A DNA stretch of 64,000 nt from Bubalus kerabau (GCF_029407905.1 NC_073643.1:37234501-37298500), one strand, 5' to 3'. Shown: positions 23,407 to 34,839, counted from the first letter of the stretch. Notes: generated from the sequence alone by a model not told the origin. A program made the numbers and translations.

Positions 23407-23484
23407 CACTTCCCTGGCAGTCCCGTGATTAAGACTCTGCAGTTCCAATGCAGGAGGCATGGGTTTGATCCCTGGGTCAGGAAG
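23407..23484 (+). mobile_element. CHR-type SINE head
   Basis: tRNA-Glu-derived head only: 'cacttccctggcagtcccgt', 'ttaagactctgcagttcca' and box B-like 'gggtttgatccctgggtc'. The body and tail are missing. Confidence 0.8.
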
Positions 23485-23961
23485 AAAGTAGTAATCTTGC
23501 ATTTCTCTCTTCTTCACTTTTTGCCCTCGAGAAATTTGCTTTCTGGTGCAAAGAGAGGAATCAACAATGATGAACTTCCAGGTTGTGAAAACAATAGTGC
23601 CATCTGGTTAATTACCTTTTTTGCTGTGTGGATTTCTTCTGTATTTTCTGGGAAGCAAGTGTTCAATATATACACAATAAATTGTAGGAGTTGTGTGTCT
23701 GTGTATCTATGATTCAGGTTTGATTTAATCCCTCATTTATGATGGCAGGGATCTGTTTGTGAAATGATGAATTGCAAATGTTCATCTTTTTTCTTTATTT
23801 CTGAGATACTAATGAACTTTGCATGTAAGGCTTGCAAATTGTGAGATCCAAAGAAATAGATTAATCCTTTTGTAGAGGAAAACAGAAAATATTAATAATC
23901 AGATACCATTAATTTAGTGAGTCCTTAGTATTTGCCTGCTAAGAGATTTAGAGATATCATT
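23485..23961. other. No gene recognised
   Basis: Unassigned AT-rich sequence after the SINE head. Confidence 0.4.
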
Positions 23962-24085
23962 TATGCATTCAGCAAATATTTAATATCTGCTTAGTTTGTG
24001 CCCAGGTACTGTTATAAGGTATTGGCTGTTTACTGGTGAACATGACTCAATCCCTGTCCTTATAGACATTAGGGTGAAGAAGAAT
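23962..24085 (-). mobile_element. L2 LINE 3' end
   Basis: Antisense L2 terminus: 'cattcagcaaatatttaata' followed by 'tgcccaggtactgttataag' and 'tgaacatgactcaatccctg', the usual L2 3'-end order in reverse. Confidence 0.6.
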
Positions 24086-24819
24086 TAAAATCAGATCCAG
24101 AGATGTTTCATTGTCCAAGAAAATGATGAAAATGTAGACGATGAAAGTGATGTGACATTGTTGAGATGTGTCCTGGACCAAGAGTACTTTCCTAATCGTT
24201 AGTTCAGGAGTTAAAACGATTTCTCAAACTTGTCTTTGATTTTCTCTATTGAAGAAAAATTAAGGCCATTTCCTCCCTGCTTAACCTGCTGAGATGGTTT
24301 AGTATGGACACCTCCCTGTGATCTGTGACTGTCAGCTGTTCTTCAAGTTCTCATTTGTGAGGTGTGTAATGCTTACTTTTATGGCACAAGCATTTGATCC
24401 TCCCACCCCGTCTGTTATAAAGATCCTTGTTTGGGTACCATTCTCCAGTATTTCTTGTCCATAATTGTCCCGCCAAAGCATAGCTCCCTTTCTGTGATAC
24501 GACTTCCAGATCCCTGATGTTTTAGCTGATATGTAACCCTTGGATTCTCTGCTGACAGAAAAGGTGAGATATTGTATATACACACTTTAGTCCACAGTGG
24601 CACGCAGAGGGTCACTGAGGACTGCTATGATGGTGATAACCACTGCCAACACCACCCCCGCCCCTATTATTAGTACTGTATGGGCTTGCTAGGGAATTTT
24701 AATTTTTCTTCTAAGTTTTTTTTTTATCATATGGACAAGCCAACAGCTGATCTCATGTATCTGTTGGGGTTGATAAGGGGAAGGGTATAGGGGAGAGGAG
24801 GGACTGGGATAAAATGTGA
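24086..24819. other. No gene recognised
   Basis: Unassigned. Overlapping antisense frames at 24332-24615 show no family resemblance. Confidence 0.4.
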
Positions 24820-24945
24820 GATCTGGGGCCCATCAGACCCACTTGTGCAACTTATCAGGTGTGTAATGTGAAGACAAGTTTTGTATCCCTTCTAAGCTGG
24901 TTTCCTTATCTGTAAAATGGAAATAATAATAACCATAAAATGATG
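24820..24945 (+). mobile_element. MIR SINE
   Basis: Sense MIR core 'ttccttatctgtaaaatgga' with 'aataataataacc' following, close to consensus. The 5' half is decayed. Confidence 0.7.
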
Positions 24946-25140
24946 TTGATTACTTATTATGAATCAGACATTTTACTCAGATTGTCTACTTCGAACCTTT
25001 TAAATAACTCCTCTTTGAGTTGTAGGAATCGTTATTATTTCCAATTTACATATGATTCTTAGCATGGAGAGATTAAGAGCTTTGTGGACACACAGCCAGC
25101 GTGAACTGGGGCTGGGATTGGAACACAGGCAGTCTGGTTG
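24946..25140 (-). mobile_element. MIR SINE
   Basis: Antisense MIR running from 'ttatgaatcagacattttac' through 'gttattatttccaatttac' to 'gggattggaacacaggcagt' (the tRNA-like part). It directly abuts the sense MIR to its left. Confidence 0.75.
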
Positions 25141-25292
25141 CTCAGGTTGTTGTAATACATGAGACTTTGTACATCATTTCCCTTGGTACATTGTCATGTT
25201 TATTCAAAGTGTAGTATCACGACCACAAACTGGGCTTTCAGCATCAAATAAAGCTTCTTCTTCCCTCATGGAGGTGGCCTTGACTGCTCTCT

Positions 25293-25475
25293 CAGTTCAG
25301 TTCAGTTGTTCAGTTGTGTCTGACCTTTGCGACCCCACGGACTGCAGTACGCCAGGCTTCCCTGTCCATCACCAACTCCTGGAGCTTGCTCAAACTCATG
25401 TTCACCAAGTCGCTGATGCCATCCAATCATCCTCTGTCGTCCCTTTCTCCTCCTGCTTTCAATCTTTCCCAGGTA
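25293..25475 (-). mobile_element. BovB 3'-end fragment with clear target-site duplication
   Basis: Minus-strand BovB terminus with a (CTGAA)n-type tail in reverse ('cagttcagttcagttg') and about 180 bp of 3' UTR, truncated at 'caatctttcccagg'. The flanks 'gactgctctct' at 25282-25292 and 25476-25486 are identical over 11 bp, marking a genuine retrotransposition event. Confidence 0.93.
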
Positions 25476-25486
25476 GACTGCTCTCT

Positions 25487-25527
25487 ACCCAGAACCCTTA
25501 GTCCCAACCCAGAACCCTTACTCCCAA
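25487..25527. repeat. 20-bp tandem duplication
   Basis: 'acccagaacccttagtccca' is followed directly by a near-identical second copy (one base change, g to c). It starts at the right-hand target-site duplication of the BovB fragment. Confidence 0.9.
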
Positions 25528-26473
25528 CTTGGAGTTCTTTCTGCTGACTGCAGGTGGAGGTGGGTCTGATGTTCCAAATTCCTTAATGAAAAGGGAGAAT
25601 GATTACTTTTCCAGTGTTTAACTGTTCATCCTGGGAGTTCCTGGTGAACTTAGTCACTTCTTTTCACTCTCTGCTTCCACTTCAGTTTCTGGTTTGGCAT
25701 CAGCATGTTGAGAAATGTTAGAGGAGCTTTGCAGCTAGCCTCTGGTGCCTCAATGAGCTTTTGCACCCACAACTAGGTGTCAGACCTGCCAGGTGGGCAT
25801 ACTTTTTGTTTACTGAGAAGCATTTCTTTTTTTTTTTTTTTCTTAAGGTGGCTTGATGGCATGGAAGTTACTCCAAAGTAAGATCTGTATTGACTTTGAT
25901 CACTTCACTCCTAGCTGGAGGAGTTCTGGCCCCAGGGGCAGCTGAAACCAGCTCCAGTGGGGTCAATGATGAGGATTTGGGGGAAGAAACTCTGTAGTGC
26001 AAAAGTCAGTTCCCACCTTAGCACCTCTGTTCATCCCCCAACCTGTTGCCTACATCAACTGGAGGTGGCTTCTGGTCTGAGCTGGACACCAAACCAATCC
26101 AGGCTGCTTTCCTTTGGGCTGTGACAAGGAGCTGGTTCTGGGCTATTTGTAAACAGGTTGACAGCATCGAAACAAAGTGTAATATTTAAACCATAACACA
26201 GAACATGCAGTCATGGTGGCAAGCCTGTCCCATCTCTGGTGTGACTTGTCCTTTACTTTTATTTTTTCCTTCTCATCTTGTAGTAAAGATGTACTCATTT
26301 GAGGACTGGAGAGAATGCTTATTTTGTCTTTATTTGGGTAATTAAAGGATGGATGTACACTCTCACATCCAAAGTTTTGATTTGCAATGTGAACCCTGTG
26401 ACCTGAGTATTTCATCCAACGCCAGAGTGGTTTGGCTATGGACCGTGGTTTGTTTTTGTTCTGTTTTTGCAGG
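25528..26473. other. No gene recognised
   Basis: Unassigned sequence with a T14-15 tract at about 25828-25842. Confidence 0.4.
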
Positions 26474-26488
26474 TGATTAGATTCTTCT

Positions 26489-26647
26489 TTTTTAAAAAAA
26501 AAAAAAGTTTATTTAATTTATTTAAAAAATATTTTGGCTGCGTGGTACAACATGTGGAGCTTAGTTCCCTGAGCAGGAATTGAACCCACATCCCTTTCTT
26601 TCAGTGGAAGCTTGGAGTCTTAACCACTGGACCGCTAGGGAAGTCTC
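26489..26647 (-). mobile_element. CHR-type SINE
   Basis: Minus-strand CHR SINE: left A/T-rich tail with an A13 run (about 26494-26506), 'ttttggctgcgtggtacaac', box B in reverse ('aattgaacccaca') and 'accactggaccgctaggga'. The flanks at 26474-26488 and 26648-26662 agree at 11 of 15 positions with transitions only, a plausible old target-site duplication. Confidence 0.85.
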
Positions 26648-26662
26648 TGATCGGGTTCTTTT

Positions 26663-27234
26663 CTAATGATCAGAAAGCTTCAGCACATATAAGTTAACTG
26701 AAAATTCAGGTTTGTATATTTGGTGGGAAACACTTTCTCTGTCTTTTTCTTACCATACTCATTCTGTTCCTGAGAGCTAAGACACTTTCTCCCTGGTTGA
26801 GGCCCTGTTCACTGCAGCTGGATGCAAGCTGAGATCATCTCTAGGGAACCAGTCCTCATGGGTGGAAGTGGAGAAAAACACATTAAAATATCTCTGGGCT
26901 TTTGAGAGCTCCTCATTCTTATAAGGAGGCTGCCGATGTTTATGGCCCTAATTACTGGTGTTACTCATCTCAGTTAAGTGTTAGAAGACAAGGAGTTGAA
27001 CTGTGGAGGGTTTCATCTCTTCTGTGGAATGAATACACTCATATTGGTGGTTATGTCAAAATGTCTTAAAGACGTTTTCTAAGACATCTCCAAGATCATT
27101 TTTTAATAAATTTCAGAGGGAAAAAGGCCTCATAGGTTGGGCCACAGAGTGTGTTGATCGCAGCATGAATTTTGAATTGAGACCTCCTTTTGAATCTCAG
27201 CTCAAACTTGAAGAGGGATTTTGGGTTTAACTTA
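26663..27234. other. No gene recognised
   Basis: Unassigned sequence with no supportable exon. Confidence 0.4.
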
Positions 27235-27430
27235 ATTTTTATTTTAAAGAATTAATAAAGCAGTACACATAGATAATTTTAAGAAGCTTAAAGATTTATA
27301 ACAATAACTTTAGAGTCCCCAACATCACTCCTCCCTACCCTTCAATGGGATCCCCCAGAGGGTACCATTTTTAACTGTAAGTTTTTCTTCTGAAATTTCC
27401 CTTTATATTTAGAACGCATATGTTTGTGTC
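27235..27430 (-). mobile_element. L1M-like 3'-end remnant
   Basis: 'aaagcagtacacatagataa', 'cactcctccctacccttcaa' and 'cccagagggtaccattttta' follow the antisense order of an L1M 3' UTR. Confidence 0.4.
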
Positions 27431-27889
27431 TGTTTCATAAAGTTTCAAATGTCGGTATCTTGTCTTGTTACGTCTTATTATCCCTTGAAAGGACCTTGAG
27501 GTTTGTTTTCTCACTCCATCTAAAAACGCAAAATTCTTCCTCTGCCCTCCTAAAATCTGCATAGTAGTATCAGTGTATCAGCATTTTTGGATGAGCATTC
27601 ACAGTGAAGTCTTATAGTGTACTATAATTACGTGTTTTTTATGGCACAAGTACTTTGCTTTTTCTGTCGCTTGTTTTTCTTTGTACCCTAATTCTTCTTC
27701 AAACTCTCTACCAGAACTGAAAAATCCTCCCAACATAGTCAAACCAATCAAATTCTTCCGTTCCTTTAAAAATTTTCTTTGGAGTCCTGTCTCATGTTGT
27801 TTACTGTCTTTCTGCCCTAATTGTAACTGGGTGTTTTCTGTGTCTGTCCCATAGTGTCATCTTGGAATTTCTCTTCCTAAAGTCCTTGA
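27431..27889. other. No gene recognised
   Basis: Unassigned AT-rich sequence. Confidence 0.4.
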
Positions 27890-28065
27890 AAGGGAAAGTG
27901 TCTTAACCCTTCTCAGCCATGGTTCTTCCATCTGTGAAATGGGGGTAATATTATCTATCACAGGGAGTTATTGTGAGAACTTAATAAGCTGAGAGAACTG
28001 GAAGGCAGTGGCATGAAATAAAAACTTAATCAGTGTTAGTTACTGTCATTCTTGTTAAAGAAAAA
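27890..28065 (+). mobile_element. MIR SINE
   Basis: Sense MIR core 'cttccatctgtgaaatgggg' with 'gagttattgtgagaacttaa' downstream, in consensus order. Confidence 0.7.
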
Positions 28066-28149
28066 CTTTCTCCTCTTCTTTATCATGTTAAATTATGCTC
28101 ACTAATCTGCAATGCATCTTTAAGAATCAGGTGTATTTTTATAGCTGGA

Positions 28150-28290
28150 AAAGACCTGAGCTATAACTTTTCATTTTGCAGTGAGACCCAGAGTAGATAA
28201 TGTGTCTTTACCAAGGTCATGGGTCTAGTCAGTACAGAGAAGTGGAGCCGTAAGTAGATCCCTGTATCTCTAACATTAGTTATAGTCATG
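28150..28290 (-). mobile_element. MIR-like fragment
   Basis: Antisense: 'ttttgcagtgagacccagag', then 'accaaggtcatgggtctagt' and 'gagaagtggagccgtaag'. It is decayed but in MIR order. Confidence 0.5.
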
Positions 28291-28404
28291 TGTTCTTTCC
28301 ATTTTCTCATGTAGCCCAGTAGCTTGCAGGGTTTTTTATTTTGTTTCTATTGTGTTATGTCTTAGCTACTTCTTCTTCCTTTGCCTAATTTCTTAATTTA
28401 AAAC

Positions 28405-28577
28405 AAATAAGTAGTAGCTTTATTGAAATACAGTTTGAATATCAATCATTCACTTAGAGTTTATAATTCAATAGTTTTAGCATATTTACAGAATTGTATG
28501 CCATTGCCAAAATCTGACTTAACATTTTCACCATCCCAAAAAGAAATCCTGTAATTTTGCTATTACTCCCCTGACCC
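28405..28577 (-). mobile_element. L1M 3'-UTR fragment
   Basis: Strong resemblance to antisense L1M 3' UTR: 'gtagctttattgaaatacag', 'cagaattgtatgccattgcc' and 'catcccaaaaagaaatcctg'. The BovB fragment at 28578 interrupts it. Confidence 0.65.
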
Positions 28578-28877
28578 TCAGTTCAGTTCAGTCGCTCAGT
28601 CGTTTCCGACTCTTTGCGACCCCATGAATTGCAGCACCCCAGCCTCCCTGTCCATCACCAACTCCCAGAGTTCACTCAGACTCATGTCCATCGAGTCTGT
28701 GATGCCATCCAGCCATTTCATCCTCTGTCGTCCCCTTCTCCTCCTGCCCCCAATCCCTCCCAGCGTCAGAGTCTTTTCCAATGAGTCAACTCTTCACATG
28801 AGGTGGCCAAAATATTAGAGTTTCAGCTTCAGCATCAGTCCTTCCAGTGAGCACCCAGGACTGATCTCCTTTAGCAG
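28578..28877 (-). mobile_element. BovB 3'-end fragment
   Basis: Minus-strand BovB terminus of about 300 bp with a short tail in reverse ('cagttcagttcagtcgctca'), truncated at 'ggactgatctcctttag'. The minus-strand frame at 28596-28781 is the usual BovB C-terminal remnant. No clear target-site duplication. Confidence 0.95.
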
Positions 28878-29569
28878 TATTAAAGACAAGTACTTCATCC
28901 AGGATTTTCTGGAGTAGTTCAAGAAGGAACAATGATTGTATGGAGTGAAGGACAAAGGAGAGTTGGCGGATCTCTTTCCATAATATTTAGCCTCATCTTC
29001 ATGGCAAGTTTTTGAGTTTCTTTTCCAGCATTCACTAGAAACTTTGCATCAAGGTAATGATAATGGTCCAGATCACGCCTTCCCGCCACTTCTTTCTGAA
29101 GTCTCATCCCTCAGTCTGGTCCCAGGTAAAAGTGCCTTCTTATTGCATTTTCTTCTGGCTCTACCTGCCATGTTTTGTGCTCTGTTGGCCTTACACCATG
29201 TTTCTGATGCTTTCTAATATCCTGCATTTGCCTCCTGGGAAGCACCCAGGGTTCCACAGTTATTTTTGTTCCTCTTCCCCTCCATAATTCCCCCATTGTC
29301 TTCTCTCAGTGCTGTGCTCTTAGCTGGATGGCTCTGCGGTATTTCCGTAATCCCAGTACTGGAGCAAGTCACATATTACAGAGGTGCAGGAAAGAAATGT
29401 TAACCTCCCTCCTTCCCCCTCCAAACTCACCCTTCCCTCAGCCCCACTCCAGCCAGCCAATGATGCCAGATTGATTAGCTTTTTGTACTTGTAGGAACAT
29501 ATAAAAGCCTTAAGACCGTAGTCTGTCTTCCTTTCTTTACTAAAATGGTAGGGCCTCACTGTGCACACA
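28878..29569. other. No gene recognised
   Basis: Unassigned, with overlapping short frames on both strands and none convincing. Confidence 0.4.
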
Positions 29570-29722
29570 GTCCCGTTTTCTCCTTCTCTCTCCTCTCCTC
29601 TTTCTTGTGAGTTTTCCTCCTTCCCTCTCTTGCTTTCTCCTTTCTGCCTACTTCCCCGCAGACCCATGCTCTCTCCTTTTCTGGCTCCTTTCCCCTTCAT
29701 TTCCCCCTCTCCCTTTCCTAAT
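29570..29722. repeat. Polypyrimidine (CT-rich) tract
   Basis: About 150 bp, largely C and T on the plus strand. The long minus-strand open frame at 29320-29796 is its purine-rich complement read as Lys/Glu/Gly/Arg and is not taken as a gene. Confidence 0.85.
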
Positions 29723-30444
29723 TTGAGTTGCTTGCTTCGTTCAGTCATCGTGTAGGGACCAGGGGGTATAAAGATGCACTGAGACAAGGCCATCACTTTC
29801 TAGGAGACCAAGATCTTGTGAGGAGATCAGAATATGAATAGTTTATTGTTATAAAAGCTTTCTGTCTTTTGGACAGTCCTCCTTACTCACTCAGAATGCA
29901 ATTGAAGAACCATTGGTGACCCAAACTCCCTTCTCCAGTATTGAATTGACCTTAGGTCCTGAGAATTAAAAAAAAAAAAATCATATCCCAGTGCTCAGGC
30001 AGCCTATTAAATTAAGTCCATTCCTATCCTTCCCATGTTTGTTTACATTATAGATATTTGTCAACATTATAGGCTTCTGTCTACAGTAGAAATAAACTCT
30101 CAGCATCGTTGGTAGAATAAATAGCTCTTTCTAAGAGGAATTGCATTTAATGAAGAATGGCTTTCCCAACCTCAGAAGTAACTTGATCCATTGTAAGGGC
30201 AGCAATCAGTGATTCAATCTATACAGCCAGGTATTGGAATGCAATGCAGATTTCATTTTCTGGGTTGAAGAATAGGGGAGATATATTGACACTTGATTAC
30301 TCTGTGCCCAGTCTTATACTGCATGGTCCACACGTCTCTCACCCTCTCATTCTCACTCTCAGACATGAAATAGCCGGCAGTGGAATTGTTTAATTGCAGA
30401 CAAGAAATGTGAGGTGCTAAACAGTAAGAATCTCTATTTCAGTT
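29723..30444. other. No gene recognised
   Basis: Unassigned, with an A13 run at about 29969-29981. Confidence 0.4.
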
Positions 30445-30770
30445 TAGTTCACTTAGAAGTATTCATTGGGTGCCTATTGTGGGCCAGGCTCTGTTGTAAG
30501 ACACTGGGAATACATCATTAATAACAAAGAGGCTTGCCCTTAGGCAGTGTACATTCTAAAAAGGGTAGGTAGGTAGGGTAGGATGGATAAAAAAGTATGA
30601 GCATAATCAATTATAAAATTATAGAATACAGTAGAAGTTGATAAGAACTGTGGGGGAAAATAAAGTAGAGCAAGGTAAGGGAATTGAAAGTGGTCAGGGT
30701 TTAGCAGATTATTGTAGTAAATGAAATAGGGTAGACTTCATGGAGAAGCCAAGAATTGAGTAAAATATGC
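30445..30770 (-). mobile_element. L2-like 3' end and adjoining ancient repeat
   Basis: 'tattcattgggtgcctattg', 'ggccaggctctgttgtaaga' and 'tacattctaaaaaggg' follow the antisense L2 3'-end order. The continuation ('gttgataagaactgtggggg', 'aaatagggtagacttcatgg') resembles a common ancient mammalian repeat whose family I cannot name. Confidence 0.5.
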
Positions 30771-31084
30771 AAAATGTTACCTATTATCTCATTAAGAGTT
30801 GGAAAACTCATCTACCATGTCTTTGTGGAGCTGGGCAATGCAGAGATGGTTCATCCTGTTACCCATGCCCCTTAATGGCTTATAGTTTGTCTAGGGAGAT
30901 CCATTAGCCCCAGGAAGTGACTGGGTGGCGGAAGGAATAGAGCAGACAGTTTTTCAGTAGAGTTCAGAGGATGTGAGACTGTATGTCGGTAAGCACCTCC
31001 TGCAGGTAAATGCTTAGCACATGGTATGTGGAGACTTTGTGACGGACTTCCAGAGATTTTGAGCCATTTTTCTGGAACACTAGG
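30771..31084. other. No gene recognised
   Basis: Unassigned sequence. Confidence 0.4.
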
Positions 31085-31325
31085 AACCTCTCTGGGATTT
31101 TAAGTGATGGAGCTCTGTGTTCAGAGTCATATTGCCTTTTGAATGTGAGTTTTACCATTTGACAATGATGATTGTGTTCCTTCACCTCTTTCAGCTTTGC
31201 TTTCTTCCTCTGTAAAACAGGAAAATTGATACTTAGCTCAAAAGTTGTTGTAAAGCTGATAAAAGTGTTACTGACAGTGTTTAGTATGGGGTCTGACACA
31301 TGGTCACAGTGGTGATTATTCTTAT
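31085..31325 (+). mobile_element. MIR SINE, near full length
   Basis: Sense MIR from 'gatggagctctgtgttcaga' through 'cttcctctgtaaaacaggaa' to 'gtatggggtctgacacatgg', with all parts in order. Confidence 0.75.
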
Positions 31326-31809
31326 CCATTCTTATCTGTAGAAACATCTAAGGTTTTGTTTCAAGAAAGGAATCGTTGGCAAGATGGTTTAGATAACAAT
31401 TAGTCTTGCAAGGCCCCTTGTCTAGGCCAGGTGAGACGCCCAGAGTAGGGAGGCCCTGGCCCTTCTCACTTCTGCTTCCTAACACGGGGCCAACTTTTCA
31501 GAACAGCATATGGACCAAAAGAACTCACGGGGATTTTTCTCAGCAGGTAGACTCGTAAACAAATGACAGGACAGAGAGAAGTGACTTGTGGAGTCTTGAT
31601 AGATCAGCAGTCACAAGGAGTCACCCCTGGGACCACCATCTGTTCCCAGTCCTCCCCGGCTGAGGTTAGCTTTACGTGGTAGCTGTTTTCTGTGCAGCCC
31701 ATTCACATCCTTTAAGATGAGGTGGGTTCTTGGTTAGTGATACAGAAAGGAATTCTGGACCTTCGCGCTTGGGGAAATACTCCAGGGCCGCTTCATGATT
31801 CAGAAAGCA
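31326..31809. other. No gene recognised
   Basis: Unassigned sequence with no supportable exon. Confidence 0.4.
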
Positions 31810-31910
31810 TTGCTGCCATCAGTGTGTCAGACACTGCACTAGGGGCTGTGTAACCAAAGCTAGTGGAGGCCCAGGCCCTGCTCTCAGGGGGCTTCTGACG
31901 TAGTGGTTCT
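31810..31910 (-). mobile_element. L2-like 3'-end fragment
   Basis: 'gtgtgtcagacactgcacta' then 'ggcccaggccctgctctcag', the antisense L2 end pattern. Confidence 0.5.
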
Positions 31911-31954
31911 TTGGCGTGACCATGGGAGCGTGGGTGGATGATGGTTGGATGATG

Positions 31955-32105
31955 ATAAACACTAGGTGTTTATTTGGGGCCAGGTAAGGGCTGATTCACA
32001 CAAAGCACTTCTAAGCCTAAAGTCATTTATATGTCACAAAAGCATTGGGGGAGATACTGTTGTTATCTCCAATTTACAGATGAGAAAACTGTGCTGGAGA
32101 ACGGA
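31955..32105 (-). mobile_element. MIR SINE
   Basis: Antisense MIR with 'ttatctccaatttacagatg' and 'agaaaactgtgctgga' close to consensus. Confidence 0.7.
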
Positions 32106-32597
32106 CACTTAAAATATCAGATTTCCCAGATATCTGTGTGTTCAGCTTCTCCTTAAAAAGACCTGCAGATGGATGGACATGCATGGGCTTGCATCCTGCT
32201 CAGTGACGGCCGGCAGCAGTTGTGTGGCTGCTCATCCTGTTGGCTGGCTGCAGTCCTCACTGCTCCATAATCTCTCACCCTCTTCCCTGTGCTGACTACC
32301 TGACCTCCTCCACACTTGGTGAGCAACCCTGAGTTATGCTGTTTATCAAGTTTATTTGATTAATATGGCAGCACCTCAGTTGTGGAAAATGGTCAGCCTT
32401 AGAAAGAAGTGAAGTTCAGATGCCTGGGGAAGGAGAAGGGAAGGGGGACAGAGGAAAGGTGTAGGAGGCAGTGCCCATGGTGGAAACGCTATCTTGCCTC
32501 TATATGCATATAGTTGAGACGCTGCCTCTCTTTAGTTCTAGAGCACATATTACATAGGTTATTCTGTCATAACCTGGCCTTGATGCTGAAACTTGAC
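32106..32597. other. No gene recognised
   Basis: Unassigned sequence. Confidence 0.4.
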
Positions 32598-32850
32598 TTC
32601 TGTGCACTGTTGCAGGATTGATTTTCAGGGACAGAGTGTTGGGTGAAGTAGAAGAGCTTTAGTGCTTTGCCGGTCAGACCGGGATACAGTGGGCTAATGC
32701 CCTCAAAACCGTGTGTCCCAACCCAGGAGGATTGGGTGAGGAGTTTTACAACAGTGGTTCAAGGGGAGTTGCTGACAGGGATTAAGGTATGTGAAGGGCC
32801 TGCACTCCTTTAATCTGGCTTCAGGTGGTCTCCTGATCAGCCTCTGTGGT
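32598..32850 (-). mobile_element. Retroviral-type LTR fragment, copy 1
   Basis: Shares a colinear block with 40499-40830: 'ttgggtgaag', 'gctttgccggtcagac' versus 'ttttgccagataaa', 'taatgccctcaaaa', 'gtgtcccaac' and 'gagttttacaacagt'. In reverse the block reads as an LTR R/U5 region. Here the AATAAA-like signal has become ACTAAA. It is an endogenous-retrovirus relic without coding sequence. Confidence 0.5.
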
Positions 32851-33269
32851 TTTTCACGTTATCAGACTGTGGCCTTCTTCTCTGGAATGAAGAATGCTTC
32901 ATCAAGTAGTTAGCATCTTCCATTTGTTGGGGGTTCTAGTTCTGTAGAAGAGTTCAAAGATATTGTTCTGTGTATCCCTTGAAGAGGAAGCAGGATCCTG
33001 GCTCAGGGCTGCACGATTGATTCTTGACTGCTCCTCCCTTTTGTCTCATCCCCTCCCTTCCCCGATCAGAACTGAGCTGTTGAACTTTGAAACGCAGGGA
33101 AGGTCTTGGAGGCTGAAGCCTATTCCCTGCAAATAAGAAACGAGACACAAAAAGGTTTCCGTGCCCAGGAAACCCCCAGGGTCCTGCTCAGTTTCATTCT
33201 TTCTCAACTGGCTTTTCTGAACCCTTGTTTAGCTAGTCTTCCTTTTTGCTTTAGAGTTTTCTTTGTTCC
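32851..33269. other. No gene recognised
   Basis: Unassigned sequence. The minus-strand frame at 32954-33148 has no recognisable domain. Confidence 0.4.
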
Positions 33270-33645
33270 CACCTTTTAAAAAAACCTGCATATCTCATTT
33301 TTAAAGAAAATACTGGAGAAAAACATAAGGAGAGTCGGTATCAACAATCCCTCCCAAGCATATCTATGCTATTCATGTGTAGTATAACTTCAGTTTATAT
33401 ATGACTCATACAGTTTTATATCCTATGTAATATTTATATTTTAATAGAATAAAATAAATGTTTAGTTTATATATATGTTATATGTGTATGTTAACAAAAT
33501 TTGAATCAATATAGGTAATATTTTGAAAACAATTACAGTATTTTGAAGTTTGTTTTTCATGTAATAATATGTCATGAACATCATTCCCTTTCAGCAGATG
33601 TACCTGTGATTTTTAAAGTATGCAAAGTGATCCTTGTTTCGATGT
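33270..33645 (-). mobile_element. L1M-like AT-rich remnant
   Basis: 'gtttgtttttcatgtaataa' and 'atgtcatgaacatcattccc' follow the antisense L1M phrase 'cacttaacaatatattatgaacatc'. The left part is low-complexity AT. Confidence 0.4.
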
Positions 33646-33702
33646 ACTAAAGTTACTGCTTTGGATATTTCCATATTTTCATTTTGGCACACATCCTAGA
33701 TT

Positions 33703-33818
33703 TTTTTTTGGCTGCACCACACAGCATTCGGGGATCTTAGTTCTCCGACCAGGGATTGAACCTTGGCCACTGCCTTGGAAGCATGAAATCTTGACTAGTG
33801 GACTAACAGGGAAGTTTC
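33703..33818 (-). mobile_element. CHR-type SINE
   Basis: Minus-strand short CHR: T-run, 'ttggctgcaccacacagcat', 'ccagggattgaaccttgg' (box B in reverse) and 'taacagggaag'. 'cctagatt' at 33695-33702 is repeated at 33819-33826, a likely target-site duplication. Confidence 0.85.
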
Positions 33819-33954
33819 CCTAGATTATTTGTTTGACAAATTTCCAGAAACAAATTGGGCCATCAAAGGGTGAAGAATATCAGTCTGTGCTGTCTGTAGT
33901 TTCCCCTACTTCTGATTTTTTAAATAGAACATTATCATATGTATACCTTCCACA

Positions 33955-34062
33955 TACATAGTATATGTATGTGAGTATGCGTGCATGCATTGTATGTGTA
34001 GGCATGGATGAGCATGTATATATGTGTGTGCGCTTATGTACATATGTGTGTGTGTAGCAGTA
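33955..34062. repeat. Alternating purine-pyrimidine (TG/TA/CA) patch
   Basis: Imperfect 'tatgtatgtgagtatgcgtg' and '(tg)n' mixture over about 100 bp. Such alternation can adopt Z-DNA under supercoiling; no function is claimed. Confidence 0.75.
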
Positions 34063-34816
34063 CTATAGATGTCCTTATCTAAAGTGTTGAAGGGCAGAGC
34101 TGCTTTTGTATATCCTTATGATAATAGTAGATATTTATATATATTCCTTTATCCCTGCCAGCTTTCCCTACAAAAATCTTCATTTCCCTTATTATGCAGC
34201 CTCATGAAATCTCCATGTTGTGACTAAGGCTTGAGACTGAAGAGCAAAACAGTGACTAGGCAGAACTTTCCTATTAGTTCAGTATTTCCAGTGAATCACC
34301 TCGAAAAGCTACCTGGTTCTCCACCACAGCCTGGAGGCAGGTAGCGGGGAAAGGGCGCCAGTGCTTTCCCTCCTTCTGTAACTCATCCAGTGTCCATAGC
34401 CAGCCTGCTCAACCTGGGTAACTGAAAATGCAAAGTGCTGTTTTTTCCAGTTTGATATGCAGCTGGCAACCTAGTAGCAGACCCGGTGGTCTCACTGCTC
34501 AGCTTGCGCCCTGGGCCCTGTTGTGGTGCCGTGGCTGATGGATGGCCTGGACCATCCACACTTGCTCATCACAGCTGCTGTTTTCTCAGTTGGCAAGCAA
34601 AGCAGGGAAGCAAGCCACCTCTTCCACCTGCTCACAGAAGTGGTCCATTCCATCCATTGCTCAGGAGGAAACTCGATTGGACTGGACCAGGAAAAAGAAA
34701 GAGAAGGAGCCTGGAATCTTCTGATCAGGATTATAAACGCCCTACAGATGTTTTCATCTTGGGTAGAAAAGCCCATTATTGACATTTTGGTTAAAGATCT
34801 TCCATAGATTCCTTAT
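34063..34816. other. No gene recognised
   Basis: Slightly GC-richer unassigned stretch. Four overlapping open frames on both strands at 34486-34807 contradict one another, and none resembles a known family. Confidence 0.4.
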
Positions 34817-34832
34817 TGTGTGTGTGTGTGTG
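34817..34832. repeat. (TG)8 microsatellite
   Basis: Eight TG units. Confidence 0.9.
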
Positions 34833-34839
34833 TTGTCAG

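Noticed and set aside
29320..29796. 158-residue minus-strand open frame
   Set aside because: It is the purine-rich complement of a polypyrimidine tract, giving repetitive Lys/Glu/Gly/Arg without any domain.
34486..34807. Four overlapping open frames in a GC-richer patch
   Set aside because: They occupy the same bases on both strands, have no recognisable domain and no splice context that I can support.
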